DNA of 64,000 nucleotides from Gilichinskyi gelida. Lineage in GTDB: Bacteria > Acidobacteriota > Thermoanaerobaculia > Gp7-AA8. The DNA lies in assembly GCA_038040385.1 (NCBI GenBank), contig JBBPII010000010.1:173192-237191 (forward strand), given 5' to 3'. The notes beneath the pieces were generated by a model that was not told the DNA's origin, searched no databases, and saw nothing but the letters and a program-made list of their open reading frames with translations. Position numbers and translations under genes: made by a program. This document shows, piece after piece, positions 46,715 through 55,398 of the stretch (position 1 is the first letter of the stretch; each line of letters opens with the position of its first letter).

Positions 46715-48138
46715 CTGCCGGCTTCCGCGACCTCGTCGACCTCGCCTCCGAGCGCCTCGGCGCTTCCGTGCGCTACGCCACCGACGACTTCTTCGCCGAG
46801 AAGGAAAACCTCATCAAGCCGCACAAACCGGTGTGGAAGGAGCACGAGTACACCGATCGCGGCAAATGGATGGACGGGTGGGAGAGCCGCCGCAAGCGGA
46901 CGCCGGGACATGACTTCGCGATCGTCCGCCTCGGCGCGCCCGGCGTGGTGCGCGGTGTGGTCGTCGATACGTCGTACTTCCGCGGCAATTATCCCGAGTC
47001 GTGCTCGCTCGAGGCGTGCGCGCTGCCGCCGGAGTCCGACGTCGACGCCCTCCTGGCCGCCGAGTGGATCGAGATCCTGCCCCGCTCCCCGCTGAAGGGC
47101 GACTCGGAGAACGAATTCGCCATCGATTCGCCGTACGCCGTCACCCACCTCCGCTTCCGCATCTTTCCCGACGGCGGCGTGGCCCGCCTCCGCGTCCACG
47201 GCAACGTCGTCCCCGACTGGCACCGCGTCAGCGGGCTGTGCCAGGAGGTCGACCTCGCCGCGGTGGAGCACGGCGGCGAGGTGCTCACCTGCAGCGACAT
47301 GTTCTTCGGGCCGAAGCACAACCTCATCATGCCCGGCCGCGCGGCGAACATGAGCGACGGATGGGAAACGCGCCGGCGGCGCGGCCCTGGCCACGACTGG
47401 GTCATCGTGCAGCTGGCGTGCGAAGGGGTGGTGCGGCGGGTGGAGATCGACACCGCGCACTTCAAGGGCAACTATCCCGACACCGCCTCAATCGATGATG
47501 GTGGGAACAGGGAGCTACTGCCGCGCACCAAGCTGCAGGCGGACACGCGGCACATGTTCGTCGATGCGCTGCGCGACGCCGGACCGGTGACGCAGCTTCG
47601 CCTCAACGTCTATCCCGACGGCGGCGTGAGCCGCCTGCGCGTCTACGGCACGCCGACGGAGAGCGGCCGCAAGGCCATGGTGACGCGCTGCGTCAACACC
47701 ATGATCGACGACCGCGAGCTGCGCCGCGTCTGCGGTTCCTCGGAGTGGATGCGGCGGATGATGGACGCGCGTCCGCTGGACGATGCCTTCGCCGCCGCCG
47801 ACGAGATCTGGGCATCGCTCGACGCCAAGGACTGGCTCGAAGCGTTCGCCGCCCACCCGCGCATCGGTGAGAAAAAAGGGACGGCCTGGTCGGCGCAGGA
47901 GCAGTCGGGAACCGCCGCGGCGTCGGACGAGACGATGAACGCACTCGCCTCGGCCAACGACGAGTACGAGAAGCGCTTCGGGTACATCTACATCCTCTGC
48001 GCCACCGGCAAGTCGGGCGACGAGATGCTGGCCATGGCGTGGCAGCGGCTGACCAACGAGCCCGAGCACGAGCTGCGCGTCGCCGCCGAGGAGCAACGGA
48101 AGATCATCCATCTGCGGCTGATGAAGTTGGTGGAGTAA
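46711..48138 (+). CDS. alc: Allantoicase fused to OHCU decarboxylase
   Basis: 475 aa. Residues ~1-320 are a complete allantoicase with its two jelly-roll repeats: FFAEKENLIKPHKP, DGWESRRKRTPGHD, DTSYFRGNYPESCS in the first half and FFGPKHNLIMPGRA, DGWETRRRRGPGHDW, DTAHFKGNYPDTAS in the second. From ~325 comes a 2-oxo-4-hydroxy-4-carboxy-5-ureidoimidazoline decarboxylase domain with catalytic His382 in AAHPRIG and RFGYIYILCATGKSGDEML. One chain thus does two non-consecutive steps, decarboxylation to S-allantoin and cleavage of allantoate to ureidoglycolate plus urea; allB supplies the step between. ATGA overlap with allB. Confidence 0.92.
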   Translation: MTAGFRDLVDLASERLGASVRYATDDFFAEKENLIKPHKPVWKEHEYTDRGKWMDGWESRRKRTPGHDFAIVRLGAPGVVRGVVVDTSYFRGNYPESCSLEACALPPESDVDALLAAEWIEILPRSPLKGDSENEFAIDSPYAVTHLRFRIFPDGGVARLRVHGNVVPDWHRVSGLCQEVDLAAVEHGGEVLTCSDMFFGPKHNLIMPGRAANMSDGWETRRRRGPGHDWVIVQLACEGVVRRVEIDTAHFKGNYPDTASIDDGGNRELLPRTKLQADTRHMFVDALRDAGPVTQLRLNVYPDGGVSRLRVYGTPTESGRKAMVTRCVNTMIDDRELRRVCGSSEWMRRMMDARPLDDAFAAADEIWASLDAKDWLEAFAAHPRIGEKKGTAWSAQEQSGTAAASDETMNALASANDEYEKRFGYIYILCATGKSGDEMLAMAWQRLTNEPEHELRVAAEEQRKIIHLRLMKLVE

Positions 48139-48443
48139 TGAGCGGGATCACCACACATGTCCTCGACACCTCGCGCGGCCGGCCGGGCGCCGGCATCGAG
48201 GTGCAGCTCTGGCGCGGCGATGAATTGTGCCGCGAGACGAGAACGGACGCGGACGGCCGCGCGCGATTGGCGGACACGATCGAGGCAGGAACGTACCGCG
48301 TGGTGTTCAAGATCGGCGAGTACTTTGAAGACGGCTTCTTCCCCGAGGTGGCGATCACATTCGAAGTGCGCGACGCGTCGCAGCACTATCACGTGCCGCT
48401 GCTCGTGAGCCCGTTCGGCTATTCGACCTATCGAGGGAGCTGA
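48138..48443 (+). CDS. 5-hydroxyisourate hydrolase
   Basis: 101 aa transthyretin-related protein. ITTHVLDTSRGRPGAGI at the N-terminus (His7), DGR near residue 40, HYHVPLLVSPFGYSTYRGS with the C-terminal YRGS signature. It hydrolyses the PuuD product to OHCU. The N-terminus begins directly with the mature domain, so it is cytosolic. Start and stop are coupled on both sides (TAATG with the fusion gene, TGATG with the DinB gene). Confidence 0.94.
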   Translation: MSGITTHVLDTSRGRPGAGIEVQLWRGDELCRETRTDADGRARLADTIEAGTYRVVFKIGEYFEDGFFPEVAITFEVRDASQHYHVPLLVSPFGYSTYRGS

Positions 48444-48943
48444 TGGAGTTGTTCCGCGAGCTCTACGACCACATGGAGTGGGCGGACGGCGCGGTGTGGC
48501 GCGCGGTGCTCGCCTGCCCTGCCGCGGAGGGCGACGCCGCTCTGCGCGACCGCCTGATCCACATCCACACCGTGCAGCGCGCGTTTCTCTCGGTCTGGCG
48601 CGGGGAAGCGCCGCATTTCCGTGAATCGTTCGACGGCCTCCGCGACGTGGCGCAATGGGGACGCGAGTACCACGCCGATGTCCGGCCGCATCTCGCCGCG
48701 GTGGCCGGCGCCGCGCTCGACCGCATCGTGGTCATGCCGTGGGCGGAAATGCTGTCCGAGGTCTTCGGCCGCAAGCCCGACCCGACCACCCTGCGCGATA
48801 CGATGCTGCAGATCCCGATGCACAGCATTTATCACCGCGGTCAGGTGAACACGCGGCTGCGCGAGCTCGGAGGCGAGCCGCCGCTGGTCGACTTCATCGC
48901 CTGGATCTGGACCGGAAAACCCGCGGCCGAATGGCCGTCGTGA
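48443..48943 (+). CDS. DinB-family protein
   Basis: 166 aa four-helix protein. Metal-binding histidines fit the DinB/YfiT pattern: YDHMEWAD, HIHTVQRAF and MHSIYHRGQVNTRLRELG. The family includes damage-inducible proteins and thiol-dependent metalloenzymes; the exact activity here is unknown. Translation is coupled to the hydroxyisourate hydrolase gene (TGATG), so it belongs to the urate operon. A second DinB-family gene lies next to PuuD at 51770, which hints at a shared role in the pathway (inference). Confidence 0.85.
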   Translation: MELFRELYDHMEWADGAVWRAVLACPAAEGDAALRDRLIHIHTVQRAFLSVWRGEAPHFRESFDGLRDVAQWGREYHADVRPHLAAVAGAALDRIVVMPWAEMLSEVFGRKPDPTTLRDTMLQIPMHSIYHRGQVNTRLRELGGEPPLVDFIAWIWTGKPAAEWPS

Positions 48944-48950
48944 ACGAGGG

Positions 48951-49061
48951 TATAGGAGCGCCGCCGTCCCGGCGGCTGGCGAGGCGGCGTCCCGCCGCCT
49001 TACGGACCGCAGGCGCGGACGCCTGCGAGCCAGCCGGCGAGGACGCCGGCGTTCCGATATA
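48951..49061. repeat. Composite GC-rich palindromic element (family A, inverted copy)
   Basis: Begins TATAGGAGCGCCG and ends CGGCGTTCCGATATA. The outer ~25 bp at each end match the reverse complement of the element at 9457-9549, while the inner hairpins (GGCGGCGTCCCGCCGCC and GCAGGCGCGGACGCCTGC) are in changed order. It fills the gap between two plus-strand genes. Confidence 0.75.
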
Positions 49062-49076
49062 CGAGAGGAGAGCAGC

Positions 49077-49652
49077 ATGAGAATCATCATCGCAGCCATC
49101 GTCGGGGGCCTGGTCGTCTTCATCTGGGGCGCGTTCGCCCACATGGCCACGCCGCTGGGCGAGATGGGCATCAGCACCCTTCCCGAGGAGGCCCGCCAGC
49201 TCGAGAGCTTCACCGCCGTCCCCGCGTCCGGCATGTACTTCTTCCCCGGCATGGATAGGAAGAGGAAGCCGACGCCCGAGGAGCAGAAGGCGTGGGAGGC
49301 CAAGATCCACGCCGGCCCGAGCGGCCTGCTGATCATCAAGAAAGGGCCGGGCGAGGCGATGTCGCCGCGCCAACTCGGCGGCGAGCTGGCGAGCAACATC
49401 GTGGCGGCGCTGGTGGCCTCGATCCTGGTGTCGATGATGATCGGCTCGTGGCTCAAGCGCGCCTTCGCCGTCGTGCTGTTCGGCGTCTTCGGGGTGGTGT
49501 CGCTGCTGGTGAGCTACTGGCTCTGGTACGGCTTCCCGGACGCGTTCATCTGCGGCGAGGCCGTGACCGAAGTGGTCGGGTGGTTCCTGGCGGGACTGGT
49601 GATCGCGAAGATCGTCAAGCCGCCGTTTGGAGCGATTGTCCCGTCAGTGTGA
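49077..49652 (+). CDS. Membrane protein, unknown
   Basis: 191 aa. AGAGGAG six bases before the ATG supports the start. There is one N-terminal helix (IIIAAIVGGLVVFIWGAFAH), a soluble stretch of ~80 residues, and three more C-terminal helices (NIVAALVASILVSMM, FAVVLFGVFGVVSLLVSYWLW, VVGWFLAGLVIAKIV). I do not recognise the family. It follows the urate operon after a palindromic element and converges on the aldolase gene with nine overlapping bases. Confidence 0.75.
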   Translation: MRIIIAAIVGGLVVFIWGAFAHMATPLGEMGISTLPEEARQLESFTAVPASGMYFFPGMDRKRKPTPEEQKAWEAKIHAGPSGLLIIKKGPGEAMSPRQLGGELASNIVAALVASILVSMMIGSWLKRAFAVVLFGVFGVVSLLVSYWLWYGFPDAFICGEAVTEVVGWFLAGLVIAKIVKPPFGAIVPSV

Positions 49653-50939
49653 CTTACGTCCCTTGAGGATCTTCACAAACGAGCGGCTGCGCAGCTCGTC
49701 CACTGTCAAGCCGGTGGCGAGCGCCTCCGCTTCGGTGATGGCGCCGCAGTTCATGGCGCGAAGGAAGTAGTTGAGCAGGCCTTGGCCGGTGGCGGCGTCG
49801 TCGAAGACGTCGCCCACCAGGGTGGCCTGTCCCGCCTTCTCGATGAAGTTGCGCAGGCGCTCGGTCGCCGCGGGGAGGCTCTCCAGGAAGAACGAGTAGA
49901 CCGCGGCGTAGCGCGTCGGGAGCTGCGCCGGATTGAGGTCCCATCCCTGGTAGTAGGCGTTGATCAGCGAGTGGCGGATGTGATCGACGTGCAGCCGCCA
50001 CGCGCGATGGACCGTAGCGCGGTCGCCGATGGGCATCACGTTGGTGGCGCCGTCGGAGAGCCACAGCCCGGTGCCGGCGTAGGCCACCTGCATCATGTGC
50101 CGCGCGAAGTCGCACGCCGGATGGTCCATCCGCTGGTGCGCCGCGGTGATGTTGCAGCTCGCCGTGTAGTCGTAGGTGCCGAAGTGCGCGGCCACCGCGC
50201 GCCCGCGCGCCGCCTCGAGAAACAGCGGGAGGTTCGAGCCGCCGCGGGCGTTGAGGATCGACTGCGTGGTCTCGATCATGAACTCCATCTTCAGCGTGCC
50301 GGCGGCCAGCTTCAGCTTCGGCTCCAGACGCTCGAGGATATCGATGAGCGTCGTGACCTGTTCGGGGAGCTGGATCTTCGGTAGCGTCACTACGAAATTC
50401 GGGGGCAATGCTCCCGCCTCGGCGATCACGGTGCTGATGAAGATGTCGAGGGTGCGGATGCCGCGCCGCATCAGCTCCTGCGTGAACGGCTTGATGCGGA
50501 TGCCGATGAACGGCGAGAGCGTGCCGTCGCGCATGCCCGCGGCGACAGCGCGCGCCGCGGCGGCGGCGTGGCCGTCCTCCTCGTCGTCGGGGCGGTTGCC
50601 GTAGCCATCCTCGAAGTCGATGCGGAAATCCTCCACCGGCTCGCGGTGGAGCTTCTCCACCACCCGCGCGTACACCATCTCCGCCTGCGCCTGCTTGAGG
50701 CCGATGGCCTCGGCGAGCGTGGCGGCGTCGGGCGCGAACTGCTCGAGCGCGCGCAGCGCGAGGACGCCGAGCTTCTGCGGCGTGTCGGACTTGAAGAGCT
50801 GCGCGCCGCCGTAGACGGTGTGCACCGGCTGCCGCGCCGGCGAGTCGCCAGGGAAGCGCTTGGCGAAGGCGGCGAGCGCCGAATCGAGCGGCGCGGCGGC
50901 GTCGCGGATGTCGTCGTCGTGCAGCGTCGTCTGCGTCAT
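49644..50939 (-). CDS. Citrate-lyase/HpcH-HpaI aldolase-like protein (DUF6986-like)
   Basis: 431 aa. EDFRIDFEDGYGNRPDDEED and KMEFMIETTQSILNARG are the acidic metal-binding and strand motifs of the malate synthase/citrate lyase-beta superfamily; ARGRAVAAHFGTYDYTASC and NVMPIGDRATVHRAWRLHVDH continue the barrel. Relatives occur next to allantoin or ureide genes in Streptomyces and others, where they may process glyoxylate-derived units (family context, not proven). The ATG overlaps the puuD stop by four bases, so the two genes form an operon and a link to urate breakdown is likely. Confidence 0.8.
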   Translation of the reverse strand: MTQTTLHDDDIRDAAAPLDSALAAFAKRFPGDSPARQPVHTVYGGAQLFKSDTPQKLGVLALRALEQFAPDAATLAEAIGLKQAQAEMVYARVVEKLHREPVEDFRIDFEDGYGNRPDDEEDGHAAAAARAVAAGMRDGTLSPFIGIRIKPFTQELMRRGIRTLDIFISTVIAEAGALPPNFVVTLPKIQLPEQVTTLIDILERLEPKLKLAAGTLKMEFMIETTQSILNARGGSNLPLFLEAARGRAVAAHFGTYDYTASCNITAAHQRMDHPACDFARHMMQVAYAGTGLWLSDGATNVMPIGDRATVHRAWRLHVDHIRHSLINAYYQGWDLNPAQLPTRYAAVYSFFLESLPAATERLRNFIEKAGQATLVGDVFDDAATGQGLLNYFLRAMNCGAITEAEALATGLTVDELRSRSFVKILKGRKSH

Positions 50940-51721
50940 CGGGTGCGGATGATGGCGGCGGCGATCCAGCCGGCGATGACCAATGCCGCCAGGATCAACC
51001 AGTTATGCGGGTTGCCGTAGGTGGCCACCGGGAAGTGGTTGCTGATCATGATGAACACCACCGGCACGACCATGAAGGTGTTCTGCTTGGAGCGCTTCTT
51101 GGCGATCTCAGCCAGGCGCATGTCCGGCGCCCGGCCGTCCTTGACCGCGGCGATGAGCTGTCGCTGCGCCGGGAGGATGCGCGCCCAGACGTTCCACGCC
51201 ATCAGCGTGCCGAGAAGCGCGCCGGTCTGCATGTAGGCCGCGCGGCCGGCGAAAATCCGCGTGAAACCGTAGATCGCCGCGACGAGAAGGACGTACGAGA
51301 CGATGGCGCAAGCAACTTCATGCTTCGCCAGCGGCGAGATCCAGAGAAGATCGTAGATCAACCAGCCGACGACGAGGATGGCGATGCTGATGCCGACCGC
51401 CTGGATGTTGGTCAGCTTCGACCCCTCGGCGGCCATGATCTTGCCGTGGTAGTAGATGAAGGTGAAGAGGAAGATGCCCGACAGCCACGTCAGCATCGCC
51501 TCCCACTTGAACCAGTGCAGCGTCTTCGGCAGCATCTGCGGAGTGGTCTGCTTGTCGACGACGTAGAAGCCGCCGCTGTGCACCATCCAGACGTTGCCCT
51601 CGCGGTTCAGGGTGTGGTCGAGCCAGGTGAAGAAGTAGGTCTGGCCGATCCACATGATGCCGGCGAAGACGTGGAACCAGCGGACCGCCAGGTTGAGCCA
51701 CTCGTTCAGGATGTAGGGCAA
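50936..51721 (-). CDS. puuD: Urate hydroxylase PuuD, membrane domain only
   Basis: 261 aa from TTG, about seven or eight membrane helices. WFHVFAGIMWIGQTYFFTWLDH, HSGGFYVVDKQ, HWFKWEAMLTWLSGIFLF and MISNHFPVATYGNPHNWL are the PuuD (former DUF989) signatures. It oxidises urate to 5-hydroxyisourate and feeds electrons to the respiratory chain. Characterised PuuD proteins carry a C-terminal cytochrome c domain of about 150 residues; this one ends after the membrane part and has no CxxCH, so a separate cytochrome must accept electrons. TATAAT lies nine bases upstream of the TTG, with no ribosome site. Confidence 0.9.
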   Translation of the reverse strand: MPYILNEWLNLAVRWFHVFAGIMWIGQTYFFTWLDHTLNREGNVWMVHSGGFYVVDKQTTPQMLPKTLHWFKWEAMLTWLSGIFLFTFIYYHGKIMAAEGSKLTNIQAVGISIAILVVGWLIYDLLWISPLAKHEVACAIVSYVLLVAAIYGFTRIFAGRAAYMQTGALLGTLMAWNVWARILPAQRQLIAAVKDGRAPDMRLAEIAKKRSKQNTFMVVPVVFIMISNHFPVATYGNPHNWLILAALVIAGWIAAAIIRTR

Positions 51722-51730
51722 GCGGGTGGA

Positions 51731-51762
51731 TTATAAGAGGTCGAGACCCCGCCACCTATAAT
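51731..51762. promoter_or_regulatory. Back-to-back TATAAT boxes between puuD and a DinB gene
   Basis: Minus-strand TATAAT (51736-51731) is nine bases before the puuD TTG, and plus-strand TATAAT (51757-51762) is seven bases before the DinB ATG. The whole intergenic gap is 48 bp and has no ribosome sites, so both messages are probably leaderless. Confidence 0.55.
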
Positions 51763-51769
51763 CCCCACC

Positions 51770-52228
51770 ATGCGCCCCATCGAACGCCTCCTCGATCAGC
51801 TCAACCGCGCGTACGGCGGCGAGGCGTGGCACGGGCTGGCGCTGCGGCAACTGCTCGAGGACGTGACCGAGGAGGAAGCGCGCGCGCATCCGATCGCCGG
51901 AACGCACTCCATCGCGGAGCTCGTCGCGCACATCCGGGCCACGATGGACATGGTGTCCGAGCGGCTGGCGGGGACGCCGCGCGAGCTGACGACCGAGGAG
52001 GATTGGTCGGATGCGACGCGCACCTCGTGGCCGGCCGCGCTCGAGGAGCTCGACAACGCCGAGAGCCGCGTCAGCGATGCGGTCGCGCGCCTGACTCCCG
52101 AGGATCTCGACCGCCTGGTGGCCGGAAAGGACTACACCGTCTACGTCATGATCCACGGCGTCATTCAACACAACCTCTACCACGCCGGGCAGATCGCGCT
52201 GCTGAAGAAGACCCTCGCTACTCGATGA
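51770..52228 (+). CDS. DinB-family protein
   Basis: 152 aa. Conserved histidines at EAWHGLALRQLL, ELVAHIRATMD and IQHNLYHAGQIALLKK fit the three-His metal site of the DinB/YfiT four-helix fold. The ATG lies seven bases after TATAAT, which suggests a leaderless message. It is divergent from puuD. The last 11 bases overlap the convergent frameshifted gene. Activity unknown. Confidence 0.85.
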   Translation: MRPIERLLDQLNRAYGGEAWHGLALRQLLEDVTEEEARAHPIAGTHSIAELVAHIRATMDMVSERLAGTPRELTTEEDWSDATRTSWPAALEELDNAESRVSDAVARLTPEDLDRLVAGKDYTVYVMIHGVIQHNLYHAGQIALLKKTLATR

Positions 52229-53077
52229 TCCGGAGCGCGGCCTCGCGCGTCATCGACGTCTTCGTCACCGCGTCCATCACCGTCACGCGCACCCGGTACT
52301 CGCCCGGTTCGAGCGCGGAGACGTCGATGGTGTTGCCGACGCCGTAATGCCCCGCCACCCCCTTCAACGGAGTGGCCTCGGCCGGCGCCGGCGGGCCGCT
52401 GATTTTCGTCGCGCCGCCTTCGATGTCCAGCTTCGTGGTGATGCGCGGCGCGGCGTCGCTGCGCATCTCCAGGAAGAGCCAGACTTCATCGCCGCGGCGG
52501 AACGCCGCACGCGGCTTAGGAACGACTTTCGTGCCGCCGAAGGCGAAGGGATCGAGCGGGTCCTGCGCCGCGGGGAGGAGATGAGGCGCGAGACGTCCGA
52601 GGGCGGTTCGAGCTCGACGCGCGCCAGGCCGAGGATCTCGTTTTTTCGCGCCAGCCCGAACATGCCGCGCGTCTTGCCGGGCGGAAGGAGGACCGAGCGT
52701 TCGACGAAGGCGTCGCCGTGCGACTGCTGCACCGCGACCTCCTCGAAGTAGCTGGCATCGCCGGCGACGCCGAAGAGCGTCAGCGTCTCGGCGGAGACGC
52801 CCGCCGGGACGGCGAGCTGCAGCGCGGCGAACGGCGTGCCGGCGGCCGTCACGAACTCGCCCCACGTCGCCGCCAGATCGCCCTCGCCGGGCTGGTGCTT
52901 CTCGAGCGCCTGGCGGAAACGCGCCGAAATCGCCGCGCGCGCCGTCTTCTCGTACATCTTCCGCGCGCGAATGTCGTCCTTCAGCCGGTCGGCGTACGCG
53001 CCGCCCTTGGAGTCAGTTTCAGGGCGCTGGGCGACGGCAGGGGCGGCGATGAGGAGGAGGAAGAGAAGGGTCCGCAT
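52218..53077 (-). pseudogene. Secreted protein of unknown function, one-base frameshift
   Basis: The start at 53077 gives a signal peptide (TLLFLLLIAAPAVAQ) and a coherent protein up to ...LEPPSDVSRLISS. Sense then continues in a different frame (DPLDPFAFGGTKVVPKP, FRRGDEVWLFLEMRSD, VSALEPGEYRVRVTVMDAVTK) to the stop at 52218. The switch falls at about 52565-52580, next to a GGGG run, so a single-base indel explains it. Joined, the product is ~285 aa, probably a periplasmic beta-rich protein. Either the gene is inactivated or the run was misread. The start follows CATAAT by six bases. Confidence 0.65.
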
Positions 53078-53126
53078 GGCGCGATTATGGCCGCATGGTT
53101 GGAATGCTGGGACCATCGGACGCAGA

Positions 53127-54191
53127 ATGACCTTGCAACACATGACCCACACGCTACTCCCGACGATGATCGAGCTCGGTTCCAATTTCTGGGCTGCGAG
53201 ATTCGAGCTCATGAAGCGCGTCAACGCGTTCGGAGTGGTGCGGCGCGCGCGGCGCGAGGGTCTGCTGGGCCCGGGTGGGATCGTCATTGAAACAACGAGC
53301 GGATCGATGGGCATCGGGCTCGCGGAGGTCTGCAAGGAGGACGGCTACCGGTGCATCCTCGTCACTGACGAGATGGCGCTCGACGATTACGTCGGAAAGA
53401 GGCTCAAGGATCTCGATGCCGAGGTCCGTGTCGTTCCGAATGACGCGAATCCGGGCGCCACTCAAGCCAACCGGCTGCAGCGACTGCACGAGCTTCGCAG
53501 GGAGAACCCTCATTCCTACTGGACGAATCAATACGACAATCCCTGGAACACCGAGAGCTACAGTGCCGTGGCCGCCGAGATCCTGGTCCGATTGGGACAC
53601 GTTGACGTGGTCGTTTGCACCGTTGGGAGCGGCGGTTCGAGCTGCGGGATTGCACAGGGACTCCGCAGGAGCGGCTGTGATCCCAGCCTCATCGCCGTCG
53701 ATCTACGCGGAAGCGTGATCTTTGGTCTCCCTTCGGCGGAACGCCGGATCCGCGGCATGGGAAACGGAATTCAGCCGGGCAACGTCGACCATGCCGCCTA
53801 TGACGAAGTTCACTGGCTCTCAGACTCGGCGGTGATCGCCGCAACGCAGAGGCTGGCGTCGATTCACCGCGGCGTCGATGCCGGGCCGACATCCGGCGCC
53901 GCCTTTCTGGTCGCCGAATGGAAGCACCGGCGCGAGCCCTCGAAAGTGGTTTGCGCGGTCTTCCCCGATTCGGCCGATCGGTACCGGAATACTTTCGGCG
54001 ATCCCCAATGGGTCATCGGTAAGGGCATCCACCTCGGTCGGACTCCGAGCGAGCCGATTGAAACAGACGAGATGCCTTCAACGACTCCCGGCGCCGACTG
54101 GACCATGCTCCGCTGGAACAGACGGTCGTATCAAGACGTCACCGGCCGGCCCTGGCGCCCAAGCGTTCCGGTCACGGGGAGAGAGAGATGA
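53127..54191 (+). CDS. Cysteine-synthase-fold protein lacking the PLP lysine
   Basis: 354 aa (an ATG at 53142 is an alternative start). It aligns with fold-type II PLP enzymes of the cysteine synthase group: LLGPGGIVIETTSGSMGIGLAEV is the asparagine/phosphate loop region, VVVCTVGSGGSSCGIAQGL the glycine loop and DAGPTSGAAFLVAEW the C-terminal motif. The segment that normally reads S-(I/F)-K-(D)-R is N-A-F-G-V-V-R-R (33-40), with no Lys at the Schiff-base position; the nearest is Lys30. It may therefore be inactive, use another residue, or do non-PLP chemistry. First gene of an operon with an aminotransferase and a TIR protein. Confidence 0.75.
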   Translation: MTLQHMTHTLLPTMIELGSNFWAARFELMKRVNAFGVVRRARREGLLGPGGIVIETTSGSMGIGLAEVCKEDGYRCILVTDEMALDDYVGKRLKDLDAEVRVVPNDANPGATQANRLQRLHELRRENPHSYWTNQYDNPWNTESYSAVAAEILVRLGHVDVVVCTVGSGGSSCGIAQGLRRSGCDPSLIAVDLRGSVIFGLPSAERRIRGMGNGIQPGNVDHAAYDEVHWLSDSAVIAATQRLASIHRGVDAGPTSGAAFLVAEWKHRREPSKVVCAVFPDSADRYRNTFGDPQWVIGKGIHLGRTPSEPIETDEMPSTTPGADWTMLRWNRRSYQDVTGRPWRPSVPVTGRER

Positions 54192-54192
54192 C

Positions 54193-55398
54193 ATGACAGA
54201 CCCGGTCGATTGCAGTGTGCTCTATGAACGTCACGTCGCTCCCTGGTATCAGCTCGCTGGTTTGACAATCGTACGAGGTGCGGGATCGCGCGTCTGGGAC
54301 GAAGAGGGGCGATCCTATCTGGACTTTGCACCGGGGCTCGGCGTCTGCGGGCTCGGCCACTGTCACCCGCGCATCGTCGAGGCCATTTGCAGGCAAGCCG
54401 CGTCCCTGATCCACGTGCAGAATCGATTCTTCACCCGGCAACAGGCACGGTTGGCGGAAGCCCTGACCCGGAAACTCGGCGACCGGTTCGACGCGCGCGC
54501 GTTTTTCTGCAACTCCGGAAGTGAGGCCGTCGAGACGGCGATCAAGCTGGCGAAACGAGCGCGCCCGGGCCGGTCGAGGTTCGTGGCCATGGAGAGGAGC
54601 TTTCACGGCCGAACGTTGGGAGCCGTGTCGGCCACGGGCCAAATCAAGCATCGCGACGGTTTCGCTCCGCTCGTTCCCGGATTCTCACACGTTCCGCTGA
54701 ACGATACGGATGCGCTGTTCCATGCGGTCGACGACGGCACGGCGGCCGTGATCATTGAGCCGGTGCAAGGCGAGGGCGGCGTGTACGTCTGCCGGGCAAG
54801 CTACCTGCGCGACGCCAGGCAAGTGTGCGACGAGCACGACGCATTGCTCATCTATGACGAAGTTCAAAGCGGGATGGGCCGCACCGGCGATTACTTTGCG
54901 TTTCAGACGCTAGGGGCTCCACCCCCGGACGCCGTCTGCCTGGCGAAGAATCTGGCCGGAGGATTCCCGATGGGTGCATTCCTCGTTCGCGGGGACCTGC
55001 GCACGTTCCTGCCGCAGGGAACGCATGGGAGCACGTACGGCGGCAACGCGCTCGCCTGTGCTGCCGCGCTCGCAGTCATCGAGACCATCGACTCGGAGGG
55101 CATTCTGCTGAGCGTCCGGCGGAATGCCGAGCGCCTCGCCGCGTCCCTCGCGGAGATCGTCGCGCAGTACGCCGACCGCGTCGTCGAAGTTCGTCAGCTC
55201 GGGATGATCGCCGGGATTGAAGTCGCGGTCGACGCCAACGACTTGACCGCGACCTGCCAGAAGCGCGGCCTGCTCGTCAACGCCCCGCAAGGAAACATCG
55301 TGCGACTGCTCCCGGCGCTCACCATCAGTGCTGCGGAACTCGACGAAGGGCTGGCCATCTTGAAAGATGCGCTTGCAAAGGCCCCTGCCACGAGGTGA
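54193..55398 (+). CDS. Class-III aminotransferase (acetylornithine/ornithine type)
   Basis: 401 aa, one base after the previous stop, with GGGGAGAGAG as ribosome site. YLDFAPGLGVCGLGHCHP, FFCNSGSEAVETAIKLA, SFHGRTLGAVSATG, VIIEPVQGEGGVYV, LLIYDEVQSGMGRTG and the PLP lysine in CLAKNLAGGFPMGAF are all in family order. It should transfer the omega-amino group of ornithine, N-acetylornithine or a similar diamine to 2-oxoglutarate. No arginine biosynthesis genes are nearby; its partners are the Lys-less synthase-fold protein and a TIR protein, so a special product or regulatory function is possible. Confidence 0.9.
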   Translation: MTDPVDCSVLYERHVAPWYQLAGLTIVRGAGSRVWDEEGRSYLDFAPGLGVCGLGHCHPRIVEAICRQAASLIHVQNRFFTRQQARLAEALTRKLGDRFDARAFFCNSGSEAVETAIKLAKRARPGRSRFVAMERSFHGRTLGAVSATGQIKHRDGFAPLVPGFSHVPLNDTDALFHAVDDGTAAVIIEPVQGEGGVYVCRASYLRDARQVCDEHDALLIYDEVQSGMGRTGDYFAFQTLGAPPPDAVCLAKNLAGGFPMGAFLVRGDLRTFLPQGTHGSTYGGNALACAAALAVIETIDSEGILLSVRRNAERLAASLAEIVAQYADRVVEVRQLGMIAGIEVAVDANDLTATCQKRGLLVNAPQGNIVRLLPALTISAAELDEGLAILKDALAKAPATR

